DNA of 64,000 nt from Chloroflexota bacterium (GTDB lineage: Bacteria; Chloroflexota; UBA11872), in NCBI GenBank assembly GCA_022825895.1, contig JAJDVX010000032.1, positions 106,302 through 170,301 on the forward strand. Reading direction: 5' to 3'. The notes under the pieces were generated by a model. That model did not search any database and was not told where the DNA came from. It saw nothing but the letters and a program-made list of their open reading frames with translations. Below are positions 27,226 to 36,257 of the stretch, one piece after another. The position numbers and the translations under genes were made by a program. How positions within the stretch are numbered: the stretch's first letter is position 1; every line of letters starts with the position of its first letter.

Positions 27226-28024
27226 GTCCTGATGAGTCCGTCGCGGCCGGTCTGACCGCCGTGGTGGACCCCACGCGATATCCCACGGTTCGCTCGGCCG
27301 CCATCGCCACACCGCGTTCGTGCCAGACGGCAACCGGGGGACTACTGGTGACTGCCCGGCAGATGCGCCGCAGCGGACAGCCGGGGCAGCGTGGCGAACG
27401 CGATACACAGACGGTTGCGCCCACATCCATCAAGCCCTGGTGGTAGTCGTAATGGCGCCGAGCCGGCACCAGTTGCTCGGCCAATTCGCGCAACCGCCGG
27501 TCGTCGCGATACACAGAACCGTCCGAGGGCAGGCCCACCGCCCGCGTCAGCACCCGCGCGATATTGGTATCCAGCAAGGCCGCGCGGCGGCGGAGACCAA
27601 AGACGTACACGGCCGCCGCCGCGTATGGCCCGAGACCGGGCAGCTCGCGCAGGGCTGCCAGCGAATCCGGCATTTGGCCGCCGTGTCGCTCGACGACGAT
27701 GCGAGCCAGTTCCTTCAGCCAGGTCCCTCGAATGTGGTAGCCAAGCGGATCGGTGAGTTGCTTGACGTCCGCGAGCGGCGCCGCGTGCAGATCCTGAACG
27801 CGAGGCCAGCGTGTCACAAACCGCTGAAACACCGGCGCGACTCTCGTCGCTTGCGTCTGCTGCAGCAGGATTTCAGAGACGGCTACCTGGTAGGCCGAGG
27901 AGATCGAGCGCCACGGGAGGTCGCGACCCTTGCGGCGATACCACCGCACAATCCGATCCTGAAAGCCGCGACGGAATCGCGGATCGACGAACACGGGCGG
28001 CTCTTCCGGGTCGTACAGCGTCAC
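27212..28024 (-). CDS. mutY: A/G-specific adenine glycosylase, MutY-type, without NUDIX domain
   Basis: A 270-residue HhH-GPD DNA glycosylase from GTG 28022-28024. MutY marks are the catalytic Glu in AVSEILLQQTQATRV (E51, with QQTQ), the hairpin LPGLGPYAAAAV and the catalytic Asp in LLDTNIARV. The 4Fe-4S site reads C-x6-C-x2-C-x5-C in CVSRSPRCPGCPLRRIC. The usual C-terminal NUDIX-like domain that recognises 8-oxoguanine is missing; only about 48 residues follow the cluster. Length is therefore short for MutY (350). It may act as a mispair glycosylase with altered specificity. Confidence 0.82.
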   Translation of the reverse strand: MTLYDPEEPPVFVDPRFRRGFQDRIVRWYRRKGRDLPWRSISSAYQVAVSEILLQQTQATRVAPVFQRFVTRWPRVQDLHAAPLADVKQLTDPLGYHIRGTWLKELARIVVERHGGQMPDSLAALRELPGLGPYAAAAVYVFGLRRRAALLDTNIARVLTRAVGLPSDGSVYRDDRRLRELAEQLVPARRHYDYHQGLMDVGATVCVSRSPRCPGCPLRRICRAVTSSPPVAVWHERGVAMAAERTVGYRVGSTTAVRPAATDSSGLKPG

Positions 28025-28132
28025 GCGGCGAACGCCCCAACCGATGGGTGACGCGAGGAGACTGAGCCGTCCGTGATACTTGCGGACATCCCGATCACGA
28101 TCAGACGGCCGCTCCAGGCAACGGGAGATACA

Positions 28133-29284
28133 TTGACGCGCAGCCTACGCCAGACCTGCCTTGTGCTGATCGGCGCGCTCGCGTTGTGGGCTTGCGGCGA
28201 TCCGGCGCCGGAAACCGCCGGGCCGCTGGCGACCACGGCGCCGCCTGTGCCGGCAGGCGCTGTTGCCGTGCCGCGCACGTCCAAACAGCCGCCCCTGCAA
28301 GCTGCCGAGACCGCCGCCGCTTCACCCGCGGCAACTCAGCCGGTCGAGGCGACGACGCCGGCCACGCCGACGCCACCGCCCCCTACCCCAACCCCCACCC
28401 TCCCGCCGTCGTACGCCGTGGCGCCGGCGCCCGAGCCCGCGGATCGTCTCAATCTGCTGGTGCTCGGCGTCGACCAGGCCGAAAGCTTCGTGGGCAATAC
28501 CGACGTCATCATGATCGTCAGCATCGACCAGACCTCGGAATCGATCTTTGTCCTGTCGCTTCCTCGCGATCTCTGCCTCGGGGCGTGTGACGGACATTCG
28601 TCGCGCATCAACGAAGTGCTCAAGCGCCGGGGAATGGAGGACCTCAAGCAGACCCTCCGATACGTGACGGGCCTGCAAATCGACCACTGGCTGTTGGTGA
28701 ACTTTCATGGCGTTGAGGCCATCATCGACCAGTTGGGCGGCGTGCGCGTGTGGTCCCCCCGCGAGTTCGATGAGCGTTTCGTCTATTTGGAAACGGGCGA
28801 AGAGATTCGGCTAACCCTGGACGAAGGCTGGAACACGCTCGATGGTCGTCAGTCCGTGGCCTACGCGCGCTCGCGAAAGTACGACGCCGGCGGGGACTTC
28901 GCGCGCATCTGTCGGCAGCAGCAGGTGGTGCGCGGGCTCCGTGAGCAGTCGCTCTCGCCAGCCTTGATCGTCAACGCGCCCGGCCTGATCGCCAGCCTGA
29001 GCGGAGCCTTCAAGACCGATTTTCCAATCGGGAGCGTGCCCGCACTTGGAAACCTGCTGCTGAGCATCCCCCCGGAGCGCATTAACTCGTGGGCGGTCCA
29101 CGCGCGTGGCCACGATCTGATGGTTCCGGAAGAGGGGCTGGACGGCGCAATCCTGTGGCGGCCCGACCTGCACGCCATTCGCGACTTCGTCCAGGACAGC
29201 TTGCTTGAATCAACGCGCGGCCACCTGGACGAGCAGGGCAACCCAACCTTCGTGCGCGACAACTGCGAGAGCTATTTCCCTTAG
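28133..29284 (+). CDS. LytR-CpsA-Psr (LCP) family lipoprotein
   Basis: A 383-residue protein from TTG 28133, chosen because GGGAG lies 5 nt upstream and the product starts with a clean lipoprotein signal (MTRSLRQTCLVLIGALALWA, then C21). The frame is open to GTG 28073. After a Pro/Thr-rich linker (about 60-100) comes the LCP domain with NLLVLGVDQAESFVGNTDVI, LSLPRDLCLG and the arginine/aspartate set of ARSRKYDAGGDFARICRQQQ. LCP enzymes attach teichoic-acid-like polymers or glycans to peptidoglycan. Convergent with the NHL gene; the stops overlap by 4 nt (TTAG). Confidence 0.9.
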   Translation: MTRSLRQTCLVLIGALALWACGDPAPETAGPLATTAPPVPAGAVAVPRTSKQPPLQAAETAAASPAATQPVEATTPATPTPPPPTPTPTLPPSYAVAPAPEPADRLNLLVLGVDQAESFVGNTDVIMIVSIDQTSESIFVLSLPRDLCLGACDGHSSRINEVLKRRGMEDLKQTLRYVTGLQIDHWLLVNFHGVEAIIDQLGGVRVWSPREFDERFVYLETGEEIRLTLDEGWNTLDGRQSVAYARSRKYDAGGDFARICRQQQVVRGLREQSLSPALIVNAPGLIASLSGAFKTDFPIGSVPALGNLLLSIPPERINSWAVHARGHDLMVPEEGLDGAILWRPDLHAIRDFVQDSLLESTRGHLDEQGNPTFVRDNCESYFP

Positions 29285-30948
29285 GGACTCAAGTCCGGAA
29301 TGTCGACCACCTGGCCTTTTTCGACCGGCGGATGGTCGGTGAACGCCGAAAGCTCGTCCCAGGCCGGATACCGGCGATCCCGCAGCGACTGGCCGATCAG
29401 GCGCAGACGCACCGGCTGCGGGCGCTCGGGCGCGAATTCGAAGACGGCGTTCTGGAAGTACTGGCGGATGATTCCTAACGGTGCGTCGTCCGAATACAGG
29501 GTGCCGGCGAATCCGGTATCCGGCCGTGCCTCGGTGCGCGGGGCGCCAAACTGTTCCTCGCCGCCGTAGGTGTTGAAGAAATCGAGAAACCCGGTCTCGG
29601 TGCCGTCGATGGCGAAATTCGACACGCGATGCCCCCAGGTGCCGATCGCTTCACCGGGTTGATCGGAAACGACGTCAGCCTCAACACCCAGGTCAGGCGC
29701 CCCGCCACGTCCTCCGCCCAGAAAGTCCCACACCGGGCGTGGCAATACGGCCTGCCGACCGGTGGCGTCCGCCGTCCAGTCCATGACCCCGCGCTGGAAG
29801 TACTGCGAGACCTTGCCCTCGCTCTCGATCAGGGGTTCGGAGATTGGCCATCCCCAGCGATCAATCCCGCCGGTGGTCGTGAAATACGCCGCAAACGGCG
29901 CCACCCGGAGTTGACCCGCGCGGCGGACGAGCCAATTGGTGAGGTTGTGAGCGGTTGGCGAGGTGTGCGGCGACCGCGCCGCGACCGCAACCTCCAGGTC
30001 GGTCGCTTCCGACGGCGGCATGGCCTGCTGCAGACGCGTCTGCAACGACTGTATGCGGTGGTTGAGCGAATCGGCCGCGTAGACGCGGCCCGCCTGGTCA
30101 ACGGCCACGCCTCGAGGGAATTGAAACTCCCCCGTTTGCCGTCCCTCGGCGCCCACCGATCCGACCGTCGTTCCATTGTGTTCAATGATGATCAACCGCT
30201 GATCAATGTCGCCCGTTATGTAAAGTCGATCGGAGAGGTCCACATCCAGGCCAATCGGGTTGCGGATCACGGGCGCTTCAACCGCGACTCGCACAAATGA
30301 GCCATCGAGTTCAAAGGCCTGGATGCGATCACGGAAGGTGTCGGCGACGTAGACCAACTGCGAGGTCCCCACGGCGATTCCGGTCGGCGTGCCGAACTGG
30401 CCCGGCGCTCGGCCGCGCGAACCCCAGGCCAATTGGAACTCGCCGCTGGGAGCGAACTTCTGCACCCGGTCGTTGAACCCGTCCGCCACGTACACGTCCC
30501 CAAATGTGTCGAGCGCGATGCCGCGCGGTGCGTTGAACTCGCCCGGATCCGAGCCGCGTCGACCCCACTGGCGCAGGAAGGCGCCCTGCAGGTCGAAAAC
30601 CTGCACTCGCCGATTGCCGCCGTCCACGACGTATACCTCGCCCTCGCGCGACACGGTCACGCCCTGCGGGCGTCGCAGCTCGCCCGTCGCGGAGCCCGAG
30701 CCGGCCAGGATTCGCACAATGCCGCCGGCCGGCGAGTGAGCGGCGAGCTGATTCAGTCGCGAGTCGGTGACGTAGATCAGCCCATCCGGTCCGACCGCCA
30801 CACCCCACGGCGCGCTGCCGGCGCCCTGCTCCAGGTTCGGAAAAAACTCGGCGCCAACGTCGGCGATCACGGCGGCCGAACCCGCGGCCAGGGCAATTGC
30901 GCCCGTGAGCCCCGCGTGCAGCACGCGACGGCGAGGGATTTGGGTCAT
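29281..30948 (-). CDS. NHL-repeat extracellular protein with YFQ-type tandem domains
   Basis: A 555-residue exported protein from ATG 30946-30948. The N-terminus has RRR at residues 6-8 and a hydrophobic signal. Residues about 35-350 form NHL beta-propeller repeats (PWGVAVGPDGLIYVTDSRLN, PQGVTVSREGEVYVVDGGNR, PRGIALDTFGDVYVADGFND and others). The C-terminal 190 residues contain two modules with FQRGVMDW and YFQNAVFEF, the domain often seen in Chloroflexota surface proteins. Such propellers bind proteins or glycans. The reading frame is open 49 codons further upstream, but those residues are not part of a signal. It faces the LCP gene and may act in the same surface layer. Confidence 0.85.
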   Translation of the reverse strand: MTQIPRRRVLHAGLTGAIALAAGSAAVIADVGAEFFPNLEQGAGSAPWGVAVGPDGLIYVTDSRLNQLAAHSPAGGIVRILAGSGSATGELRRPQGVTVSREGEVYVVDGGNRRVQVFDLQGAFLRQWGRRGSDPGEFNAPRGIALDTFGDVYVADGFNDRVQKFAPSGEFQLAWGSRGRAPGQFGTPTGIAVGTSQLVYVADTFRDRIQAFELDGSFVRVAVEAPVIRNPIGLDVDLSDRLYITGDIDQRLIIIEHNGTTVGSVGAEGRQTGEFQFPRGVAVDQAGRVYAADSLNHRIQSLQTRLQQAMPPSEATDLEVAVAARSPHTSPTAHNLTNWLVRRAGQLRVAPFAAYFTTTGGIDRWGWPISEPLIESEGKVSQYFQRGVMDWTADATGRQAVLPRPVWDFLGGGRGGAPDLGVEADVVSDQPGEAIGTWGHRVSNFAIDGTETGFLDFFNTYGGEEQFGAPRTEARPDTGFAGTLYSDDAPLGIIRQYFQNAVFEFAPERPQPVRLRLIGQSLRDRRYPAWDELSAFTDHPPVEKGQVVDIPDLSP

Positions 30949-31142
30949 TGACTGGTGGAGGACTGGGCCATCGTTCCTCAAGTTGACGAGTCTAGCGCCG
31001 CGGAATCGCCCGACAGCCGGGACGGCGACCTGCACGTAGAACGCCTTAAGTCCGCAGCCGTGATGCCGCATTGCCGGCCGCTGGCCCACTGGCAACGCAC
31101 CGGCGCTAGAATTCCTACCAGTGCAGCGCGCGAGGTGCGGCC

Positions 31143-32129
31143 GTGATTCGACTGGCGCTCGTTGGGTGTGGACGCAACGCTCCGGCCCTTGTCGCCGCGG
31201 CCGCCGAATCCGACCACTGCCAACTGGCCGTCGCCGTCGACATCGATCCGCAGGCGGCAGGCTCGGTAGCGCGCGCGGCCAACTCGATGCGGCATGTCGG
31301 CGATCTCGAATCGCTACTTGCCTCGGGCAGCGCCGAGGTTGACGCAGTGATCGTCAACACCCCAAACGACTCCCATGCCGACATCGCCCTGGCCGCCATC
31401 GCGGCGGGCCGTCACGTCCTGGTTGAAAAACCGCTGGCCCTGTCCGCGGACGCGGCCGACGAAGTCCGACGCCAGGCCAACCGGACCGACGTGCGGCTGA
31501 TGGTGGCGCACACGCTCCGCTTCATGCCCGCCAACGTGCAGGTCCACCGGGCGCTCGCGGCTGGCGAACTCGGCAAGCCCGGCATGCTGCGCAGCCACCG
31601 CTGGCTGCGTCGTTTTCCGGGACCGCCGGGCGGCTGGAAGCACGACCCCGCGCGCAGCGGCGGCCTCTGCCTGCATGAAGCCGTGCACGAGATCGACCAG
31701 GCGCTCTGGCTCATCGACGAGCGCCCGACCCACGTCCACGCGTTGGCCGCGCCCGAACTGCTGCAAATCCACCTCGGCTACGCGTCGGGCGCCATGGCCA
31801 TCTGCGGCATTGCCACGGGTCTGCCGCTCGGCGACGGCTACTACTCGCTGACGCTGATCGGGTCCCTGGGCGCAGCCTACGCCGACGACCACCACAATGT
31901 TCACCTGGTCTACCGGGGCGGACGACCGCAAGCGGCGCTGACCGACCTGCGAGCCTCGGCCGTCCGCGCCCAGCTCGACGAGTTCGCCCGAGCCATCGTC
32001 GAAGAGCGCGATCCATCCGTGTCCGGCGCTGACGCCGTGGCCGCGCTACAGATTGCGGAAGCTGCGGCGGCCTCAGTCGCGTCCGGTCAGACCGCCCATC
32101 TCACGGAGAACGGCTATGTCCTCGCCTGA
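31143..32129 (+). CDS. Gfo/Idh/MocA-type oxidoreductase (1)
   Basis: A 328-residue NAD(P)-dependent sugar dehydrogenase-like protein from GTG 31143. The N-terminal Rossmann fold starts IRLALVGCGRNAPALVAAAA (GxGxxA type) and NTPNDSHADIALAAIAAGRH with EKPLALS, the family's EKP motif. The C-terminal half is the alpha/beta substrate domain with the HEAVHEIDQALWL segment holding the H-x3-D pair. The gene overlaps the next one by 14 nt, so both are translated from one operon. Likely substrates are cyclitols or sugar derivatives. Confidence 0.9.
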   Translation: MIRLALVGCGRNAPALVAAAAESDHCQLAVAVDIDPQAAGSVARAANSMRHVGDLESLLASGSAEVDAVIVNTPNDSHADIALAAIAAGRHVLVEKPLALSADAADEVRRQANRTDVRLMVAHTLRFMPANVQVHRALAAGELGKPGMLRSHRWLRRFPGPPGGWKHDPARSGGLCLHEAVHEIDQALWLIDERPTHVHALAAPELLQIHLGYASGAMAICGIATGLPLGDGYYSLTLIGSLGAAYADDHHNVHLVYRGGRPQAALTDLRASAVRAQLDEFARAIVEERDPSVSGADAVAALQIAEAAAASVASGQTAHLTENGYVLA

Positions 32130-33174
32130 GCGCTACCGCGTCCTGGCGCTCAGCGCCGCCAAACACGACTACGTGCCGTTGGCGTTCAAGGACCACCCGC
32201 GGTTCCAGGTCGTCGGCGTATCCGACGAGCCGTCCGCCGCCGGCTGGGTGCACGAATGCAACGAGCAACTGGCTGCCGACCTGGGCGTTCCCTACGAGCC
32301 CGGCGTCGACGCGGCCATCGCGCGGCATTCGCCGGACGTCGCCGTGGTCTCATCGGAGGCCGCGCGCCACGCGCAACTCAGCGTGCGAGCGGCCAATGCC
32401 GGCCTCCACGTCGTGCAGGACAAGCCCATGGCGCCAGCGGTTGCCGACTGCGACGCCATCGTCGAAGCCGTGGAACGCGCCGGCGTGCGGTTCCTCCTCT
32501 GGAACCGCAACACCCAGCCGGCCATCGAAGAAGCGCGCCGCATCGTCCACGCCGGTGAAATCGGCGAGCCGCGAGCCATCCACGTTGACTTCTTCTTCTG
32601 CAAAGACGCCGGCGTATTGCTGAACTCCGACGAGCCGGAAGAGATCCCCGACTCCTGGCTCAGCGAAGGCGAGCTGACCGTCGAGGGCATCTACCCCCTG
32701 GCCTACATGCGCCACATCCTGGGCCTGGACGCCCTGCGCGCTTTTGGACGCGCCTCGGCGCACTTCTTCCGCCGCCACGCCGAGCGCGGGGTCGAAGACA
32801 TCGCCACCGTCTCCCTGGAAATGGAACGAGGCGTCATCGGCTCGCTTTGCAGCGGCCGGATCGGACGCCCCAGTCACGCCAACATTGGAGAGCTCCGGGT
32901 GCATGTCGTTGGATCCACGGGCGCCCTGGTCGTCGCCGAACCGCGTCCTGAAGTCGCCGTCCATACCCGCGGCCTCGCCCCGGAGGACGACCGCAACCGG
33001 CGCACCGACCAGGAGACCGACCGCCGCCAGGTCGACCACTTCGTAACCGCCCTGGACACCGGCGGCGACACCCTGCTCAATGCCCGCCACGGCCGCCACA
33101 TCGTCGCCACGGTTAGGGCAGCCCTGGAGTCGGCCCGCACCGGACGCTCATGCGAGGTGTCGCGCCCGAGCTAG
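32116..33174 (+). CDS. Gfo/Idh/MocA-type oxidoreductase (2)
   Basis: A 352-residue protein from ATG 32116 with GGAG 9 nt upstream, overlapping the preceding gene by 14 nt. Nucleotide domain: RYRVLALSAAKHDYVPLAF, unusual in lacking a clear GxGxxG but with the typical VVSSEAARHAQLSVRAANAG and DKPMAP (DKP in place of the usual EKP). The substrate domain shows EGIYPLAYMRHILGL where other members have the catalytic His. The divergence from gene 1 suggests a different substrate and possibly a complex or pathway with it. Confidence 0.85.
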   Translation: MSSPERYRVLALSAAKHDYVPLAFKDHPRFQVVGVSDEPSAAGWVHECNEQLAADLGVPYEPGVDAAIARHSPDVAVVSSEAARHAQLSVRAANAGLHVVQDKPMAPAVADCDAIVEAVERAGVRFLLWNRNTQPAIEEARRIVHAGEIGEPRAIHVDFFFCKDAGVLLNSDEPEEIPDSWLSEGELTVEGIYPLAYMRHILGLDALRAFGRASAHFFRRHAERGVEDIATVSLEMERGVIGSLCSGRIGRPSHANIGELRVHVVGSTGALVVAEPRPEVAVHTRGLAPEDDRNRRTDQETDRRQVDHFVTALDTGGDTLLNARHGRHIVATVRAALESARTGRSCEVSRPS

Positions 33175-33226
33175 TGGAGAAAGTGCCGAAACGCACATTC
33201 CGGCTTGAGCGTCGAAACCTGACCCG

Positions 33227-33430
33227 CTAGTCGCTCCGCTGCTGGCTCAACAGAATCGTTCGCAGTTCGCGCACATCCTCGCGAACCTGGTAGATGCTGG
33301 CTTGAAGCCGTTCGTCGGCCTTTTGCAGACCGCCGATGGCTTCTTCAACCTTGCCCCAGCGGTAGAACGCGCCGCCCGCGGCGACCAGTGCCACGACAGC
33401 GGCGACAGCGGTGACTATTGACGCGGTCAT
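33227..33430 (-). CDS. Small single-TM coiled-coil protein
   Basis: The 67-residue product starts at ATG 33428-33430 with AGGAAG 5 nt upstream. An N-terminal membrane segment (TASIVTAVAAVVALVAAGGA) is followed by a soluble coiled coil (VEEAIGGLQKADERLQASIY, QVREDVRELRTILLSQQ). The topology is the reverse of the other two small proteins (2087-2260, 45578-45778), whose coiled coil precedes the membrane segment. No function known. Confidence 0.6.
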   Translation of the reverse strand: MTASIVTAVAAVVALVAAGGAFYRWGKVEEAIGGLQKADERLQASIYQVREDVRELRTILLSQQRSD

Positions 33431-33620
33431 GGTGGCTTCCTGCGAATCGCTCGCGGCCACTGCCGACGAACGGGTGCGCCCAATGGATCGCGCTTTCCGG
33501 CCACCGCCCATCACCACCAGCGCTTAATGTTGAGGGTATCACTGGCATCGCGCGAAGCGCTTCGCACGTCTCCCATCCGGACCGCCGACCCGACGCCAGG
33601 TGCCAGGCGACGCCGACTAC

Positions 33621-34229
33621 TCAGCGCGCCGGCACCGGCTCCGCCGTGGGTGTGAGCAAGGCGCGCAGGCGAACGTTCAAGGCGGACCTGGCATGGCTGG
33701 CGAGGTCGCTGAAGTCGGTGAAATTGCGCGCCTCCACGGCATAGGCGCCACAACCTGGTTGCAGCCCCGTCTGGCACTGCTCCTCGTTTTTGGCAATCAA
33801 CGTGTAAAAGGGCTCCTGGAGCGGCGCGTCGACCGTGGCAACCTCCGCAATCCCGGGATCCACCAGCGGTGCAAGGTCCTCGGGCGTCATGTTGACCACG
33901 ATGATGACCGTTCCGCGCTCGAACTCCGACCTGACCACTTCGAAGTCCACCTCGGTGCGCGCATCGCCGTGGACCATGAGCGTTGTCGGCTGGCGCGAGG
34001 CGGCATCGTCGAACGTTTCAACGGTGCGGACCGCATATTCAGCGCTTTCGCGGCCGTCAAGCGGCAGCCGGCGGTCCTCCTGCAGATTCGACGGTTCGAA
34101 GTAAACGATAAAGTCCAGGCCGAAACGTCCAAGCATCCGCTCGAACAGAAGGAACAGCACGAACACGCCCACAGCCACCATGAGCCCAAAGAGCAGGCGC
34201 TGGGCGGGCGGGGACAGGCTTTGCATCAT
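33621..34229 (-). CDS. Hypothetical membrane-anchored protein
   Basis: A 202-residue protein from ATG 34227-34229. After a short start there is one hydrophobic segment (LLFGLMVAVGVFVLFLLFER, about 12-31), then a soluble domain of about 165 residues. It contains two Cys in CQTGLQPGC and a tail of basic residues. No family recognised. It stands between two small zinc/coiled-coil genes on the same strand. Confidence 0.6.
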   Translation of the reverse strand: MMQSLSPPAQRLLFGLMVAVGVFVLFLLFERMLGRFGLDFIVYFEPSNLQEDRRLPLDGRESAEYAVRTVETFDDAASRQPTTLMVHGDARTEVDFEVVRSEFERGTVIIVVNMTPEDLAPLVDPGIAEVATVDAPLQEPFYTLIAKNEEQCQTGLQPGCGAYAVEARNFTDFSDLASHARSALNVRLRALLTPTAEPVPAR

Positions 34230-34362
34230 GTGGGTTGCACTGGGCCGTGGTGAACGATTGTAGGGGCGCGACGCGACAGGCAGTCTGAATTCAGCCGTCG
34301 TCGCTGAAGTCCAGGATGCCCCCCATGGTTGCGCCGGGCACGCCGGCGCTTCCCGTCACCGC

Positions 34363-34557
34363 TCAGGTCGTGCTGTAGGTCAGGTAGGCGTCGCGCAGAA
34401 ACGAGAACAGGCCGCGCCGCCGCCGCCGGTTTCGACTTCCGCACGCCGGGCAGCCGCGGTCCACCGGCCCCCGCCCGGTCTCGAAGAATCGCAGCAGCAC
34501 GCTATAGCGCCGGCCGCAGTCCAGGCAGTCGTACGCTTTGGTGGTCAGTGAAGGCAT
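34363..34557 (-). CDS. Small zinc-ribbon protein, 64 residues
   Basis: From ATG 34555-34557, with two CxxC pairs (C11/C14 in YDCLDCG; C36/C39 in GCPACG) spaced like FmdB zinc ribbons, followed by the basic run RNRRRRRG. The frame is open to 34662 in front. It likely folds as a single zinc ribbon with a basic tail that could bind nucleic acid. Confidence 0.6.
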   Translation of the reverse strand: MPSLTTKAYDCLDCGRRYSVLLRFFETGRGPVDRGCPACGSRNRRRRRGLFSFLRDAYLTYSTT

Positions 34558-34709
34558 CGTGTCACTCAGGGTAGCCCAACTGCGATCCGGCAAAGAACCT
34601 GGCTGCGGCGCGTCACACTTCGCGCATGAGCACGATTGATGTAGTGGCGGGCCTCCGGCCATGACGGTGGTCCTGCTCCTGGCCGAGGCCCGCCCCCTCC
34701 CCTCGTCCA

Positions 34710-36257
34710 GTGCCTGAGTCCGTGCTGGGCCCGGCCCTCGTCAGCGCGGGGGCAGTGCTTGCCGCGCTGGCCGCGCTCTACCTTGCCGTCCTCAGCGGAC
34801 GGCCCGTAACCCCGCCCGAGCTGCGAACCGAGACCGCGGCACGCGGTCGCTTCACGCGTAACGCCATCACGCCGCTCCTGGCCAGCGGCTTCGACCGCGC
34901 GGTCTTCTGGGTCTTTTGGATCGTGGCGCTGCGAATCCTCGGTCCCGAACGGAACGGCGAGTACGCCTTTGCGGTGAACCTGCTCACGTACTTTGCCGCG
35001 CTGACCGATTTTGGTCTGGGTACGGTGCTCACGCGCGACCTTGCGCGTCGCGACCGCGACCTGCGTCCCCTCTTCGGCGCCGGCCTGGTTATCCGCCTGC
35101 GACTGGTGGGCGTCAGCGCCCCGCTCATGGTTGGACTGGCGTTGATCTACTACGCGACAGGCTCAATCTCGGCAGCCACAGTCGTCACGGCGGCCGTTTT
35201 GGCGTTCGGCCTGCTGCCCACGGCCCTGGGCCAGGCCTATGCCTCGGTGTACGGCGCATGGGAGCGCATGGACCGCCGAGGCCTGGTCGCCGCCGGCACG
35301 TCGGCGCTGACCGTGGGGCTGGGACTGTTGCTGCTCGGCGCGGGAGCGGGCGTAATCGGGCTGGCCGTCGCGGGCATGGTGTCGGGCACGGCCTCGCTGC
35401 TGGTACTGGCGCGGCCCGTCGGCCTTGATCTTCTCAAGACCAGCGGGCAGGGCCGAATCCACCGCGGCGCGCTGCTCACGGCCGGCTTCCCCCTGATGCT
35501 CAACGGCCTGCTGGCGACGGCCTTCGTCCAGCTCGACATCCTGATTCTTCAGGCGATCGAGGGCACCGCCGTGGTGGGGCACTACAACGCGGCCTACAAG
35601 TTCATCAACGCGCTCAACGCCGTTCCGGCCGCCGTGGTCCTTGCCGCATTTCCGCTGATGGCGCGCATGGCGGAGGATCCCAAGGCGCTGAGCCGTTGGG
35701 CCGCCCGTACCTGGCGCGTCTTGATCTCGTTCGCGGCCGCGGCGGTCGTACTCCTCTTCGCCTATGCCGAGCCTCTCGTCGCGGCGCTGCTGGACGAAGA
35801 CTTCCTGCCGTTCACGGCTCAGGCCCTGTCAATCCTGATCTGGTTTCTCCCGCTGAGCTATCTGAACGGAACGCTGCAATACGTCGTCATTTCCCTTGAC
35901 CGGCAGTGGTGGCTCACGCCGGCATTTCTGCTAACAACGCTGTTCAACGCCGTCACAAATCTCGCGCTGGTCCCGGTGTTTGGCTTTCGAGCCGCGGCGG
36001 CAACCACCATTGCCAGCGAAGTCGTGCTTCTTGTCACGCTTGCCTGGATCCTTCGTCGCCAGCGTCTGCTGCGGCAGCTGATTGAACCCGCGCTTCGCCC
36101 GACCCTGGCCGCGGGCTGCCTCGCGCTGGCGGCCTGGCTGCTGCGTGACGTGGCCTGGGTCCCAGCCGCCGCGGCAGGCGTGGCTGTCTACATCGGCGTT
36201 CTGGCGCTCAGCGGCGGCATCAGCCGCAAGCGGCTGTTCTCAACTGTCGACAGCTAG
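34710..36257 (+). CDS. Polysaccharide flippase (MATE/Wzx-like)
   Basis: A 515-residue multi-pass protein from GTG 34710 with about 14 membrane segments. The pattern after the first loop (GRFTRNAITPLLASGFDRAV, LGPERNGEYAFAVNLLTYFA) and internal GHYNAAYKFINALNAVPAAV match O-antigen/teichoic-type polysaccharide exporters (PF01943/PF13440-like). It would move lipid-linked glycan units across the membrane. The 3' end overlaps the GT39 gene by 4 nt (convergent). The neighbouring transferases support a glycan-assembly locus. Confidence 0.88.
   Translation: MPESVLGPALVSAGAVLAALAALYLAVLSGRPVTPPELRTETAARGRFTRNAITPLLASGFDRAVFWVFWIVALRILGPERNGEYAFAVNLLTYFAALTDFGLGTVLTRDLARRDRDLRPLFGAGLVIRLRLVGVSAPLMVGLALIYYATGSISAATVVTAAVLAFGLLPTALGQAYASVYGAWERMDRRGLVAAGTSALTVGLGLLLLGAGAGVIGLAVAGMVSGTASLLVLARPVGLDLLKTSGQGRIHRGALLTAGFPLMLNGLLATAFVQLDILILQAIEGTAVVGHYNAAYKFINALNAVPAAVVLAAFPLMARMAEDPKALSRWAARTWRVLISFAAAAVVLLFAYAEPLVAALLDEDFLPFTAQALSILIWFLPLSYLNGTLQYVVISLDRQWWLTPAFLLTTLFNAVTNLALVPVFGFRAAAATTIASEVVLLVTLAWILRRQRLLRQLIEPALRPTLAAGCLALAAWLLRDVAWVPAAAAGVAVYIGVLALSGGISRKRLFSTVDS

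Noticed and set aside
34661..34717. Short frame MTVVLLLAEARPLPSSSA overlapping the flippase start
   Set aside because: No Shine-Dalgarno of note and no conservation signal. It could be a uORF but nothing supports it.
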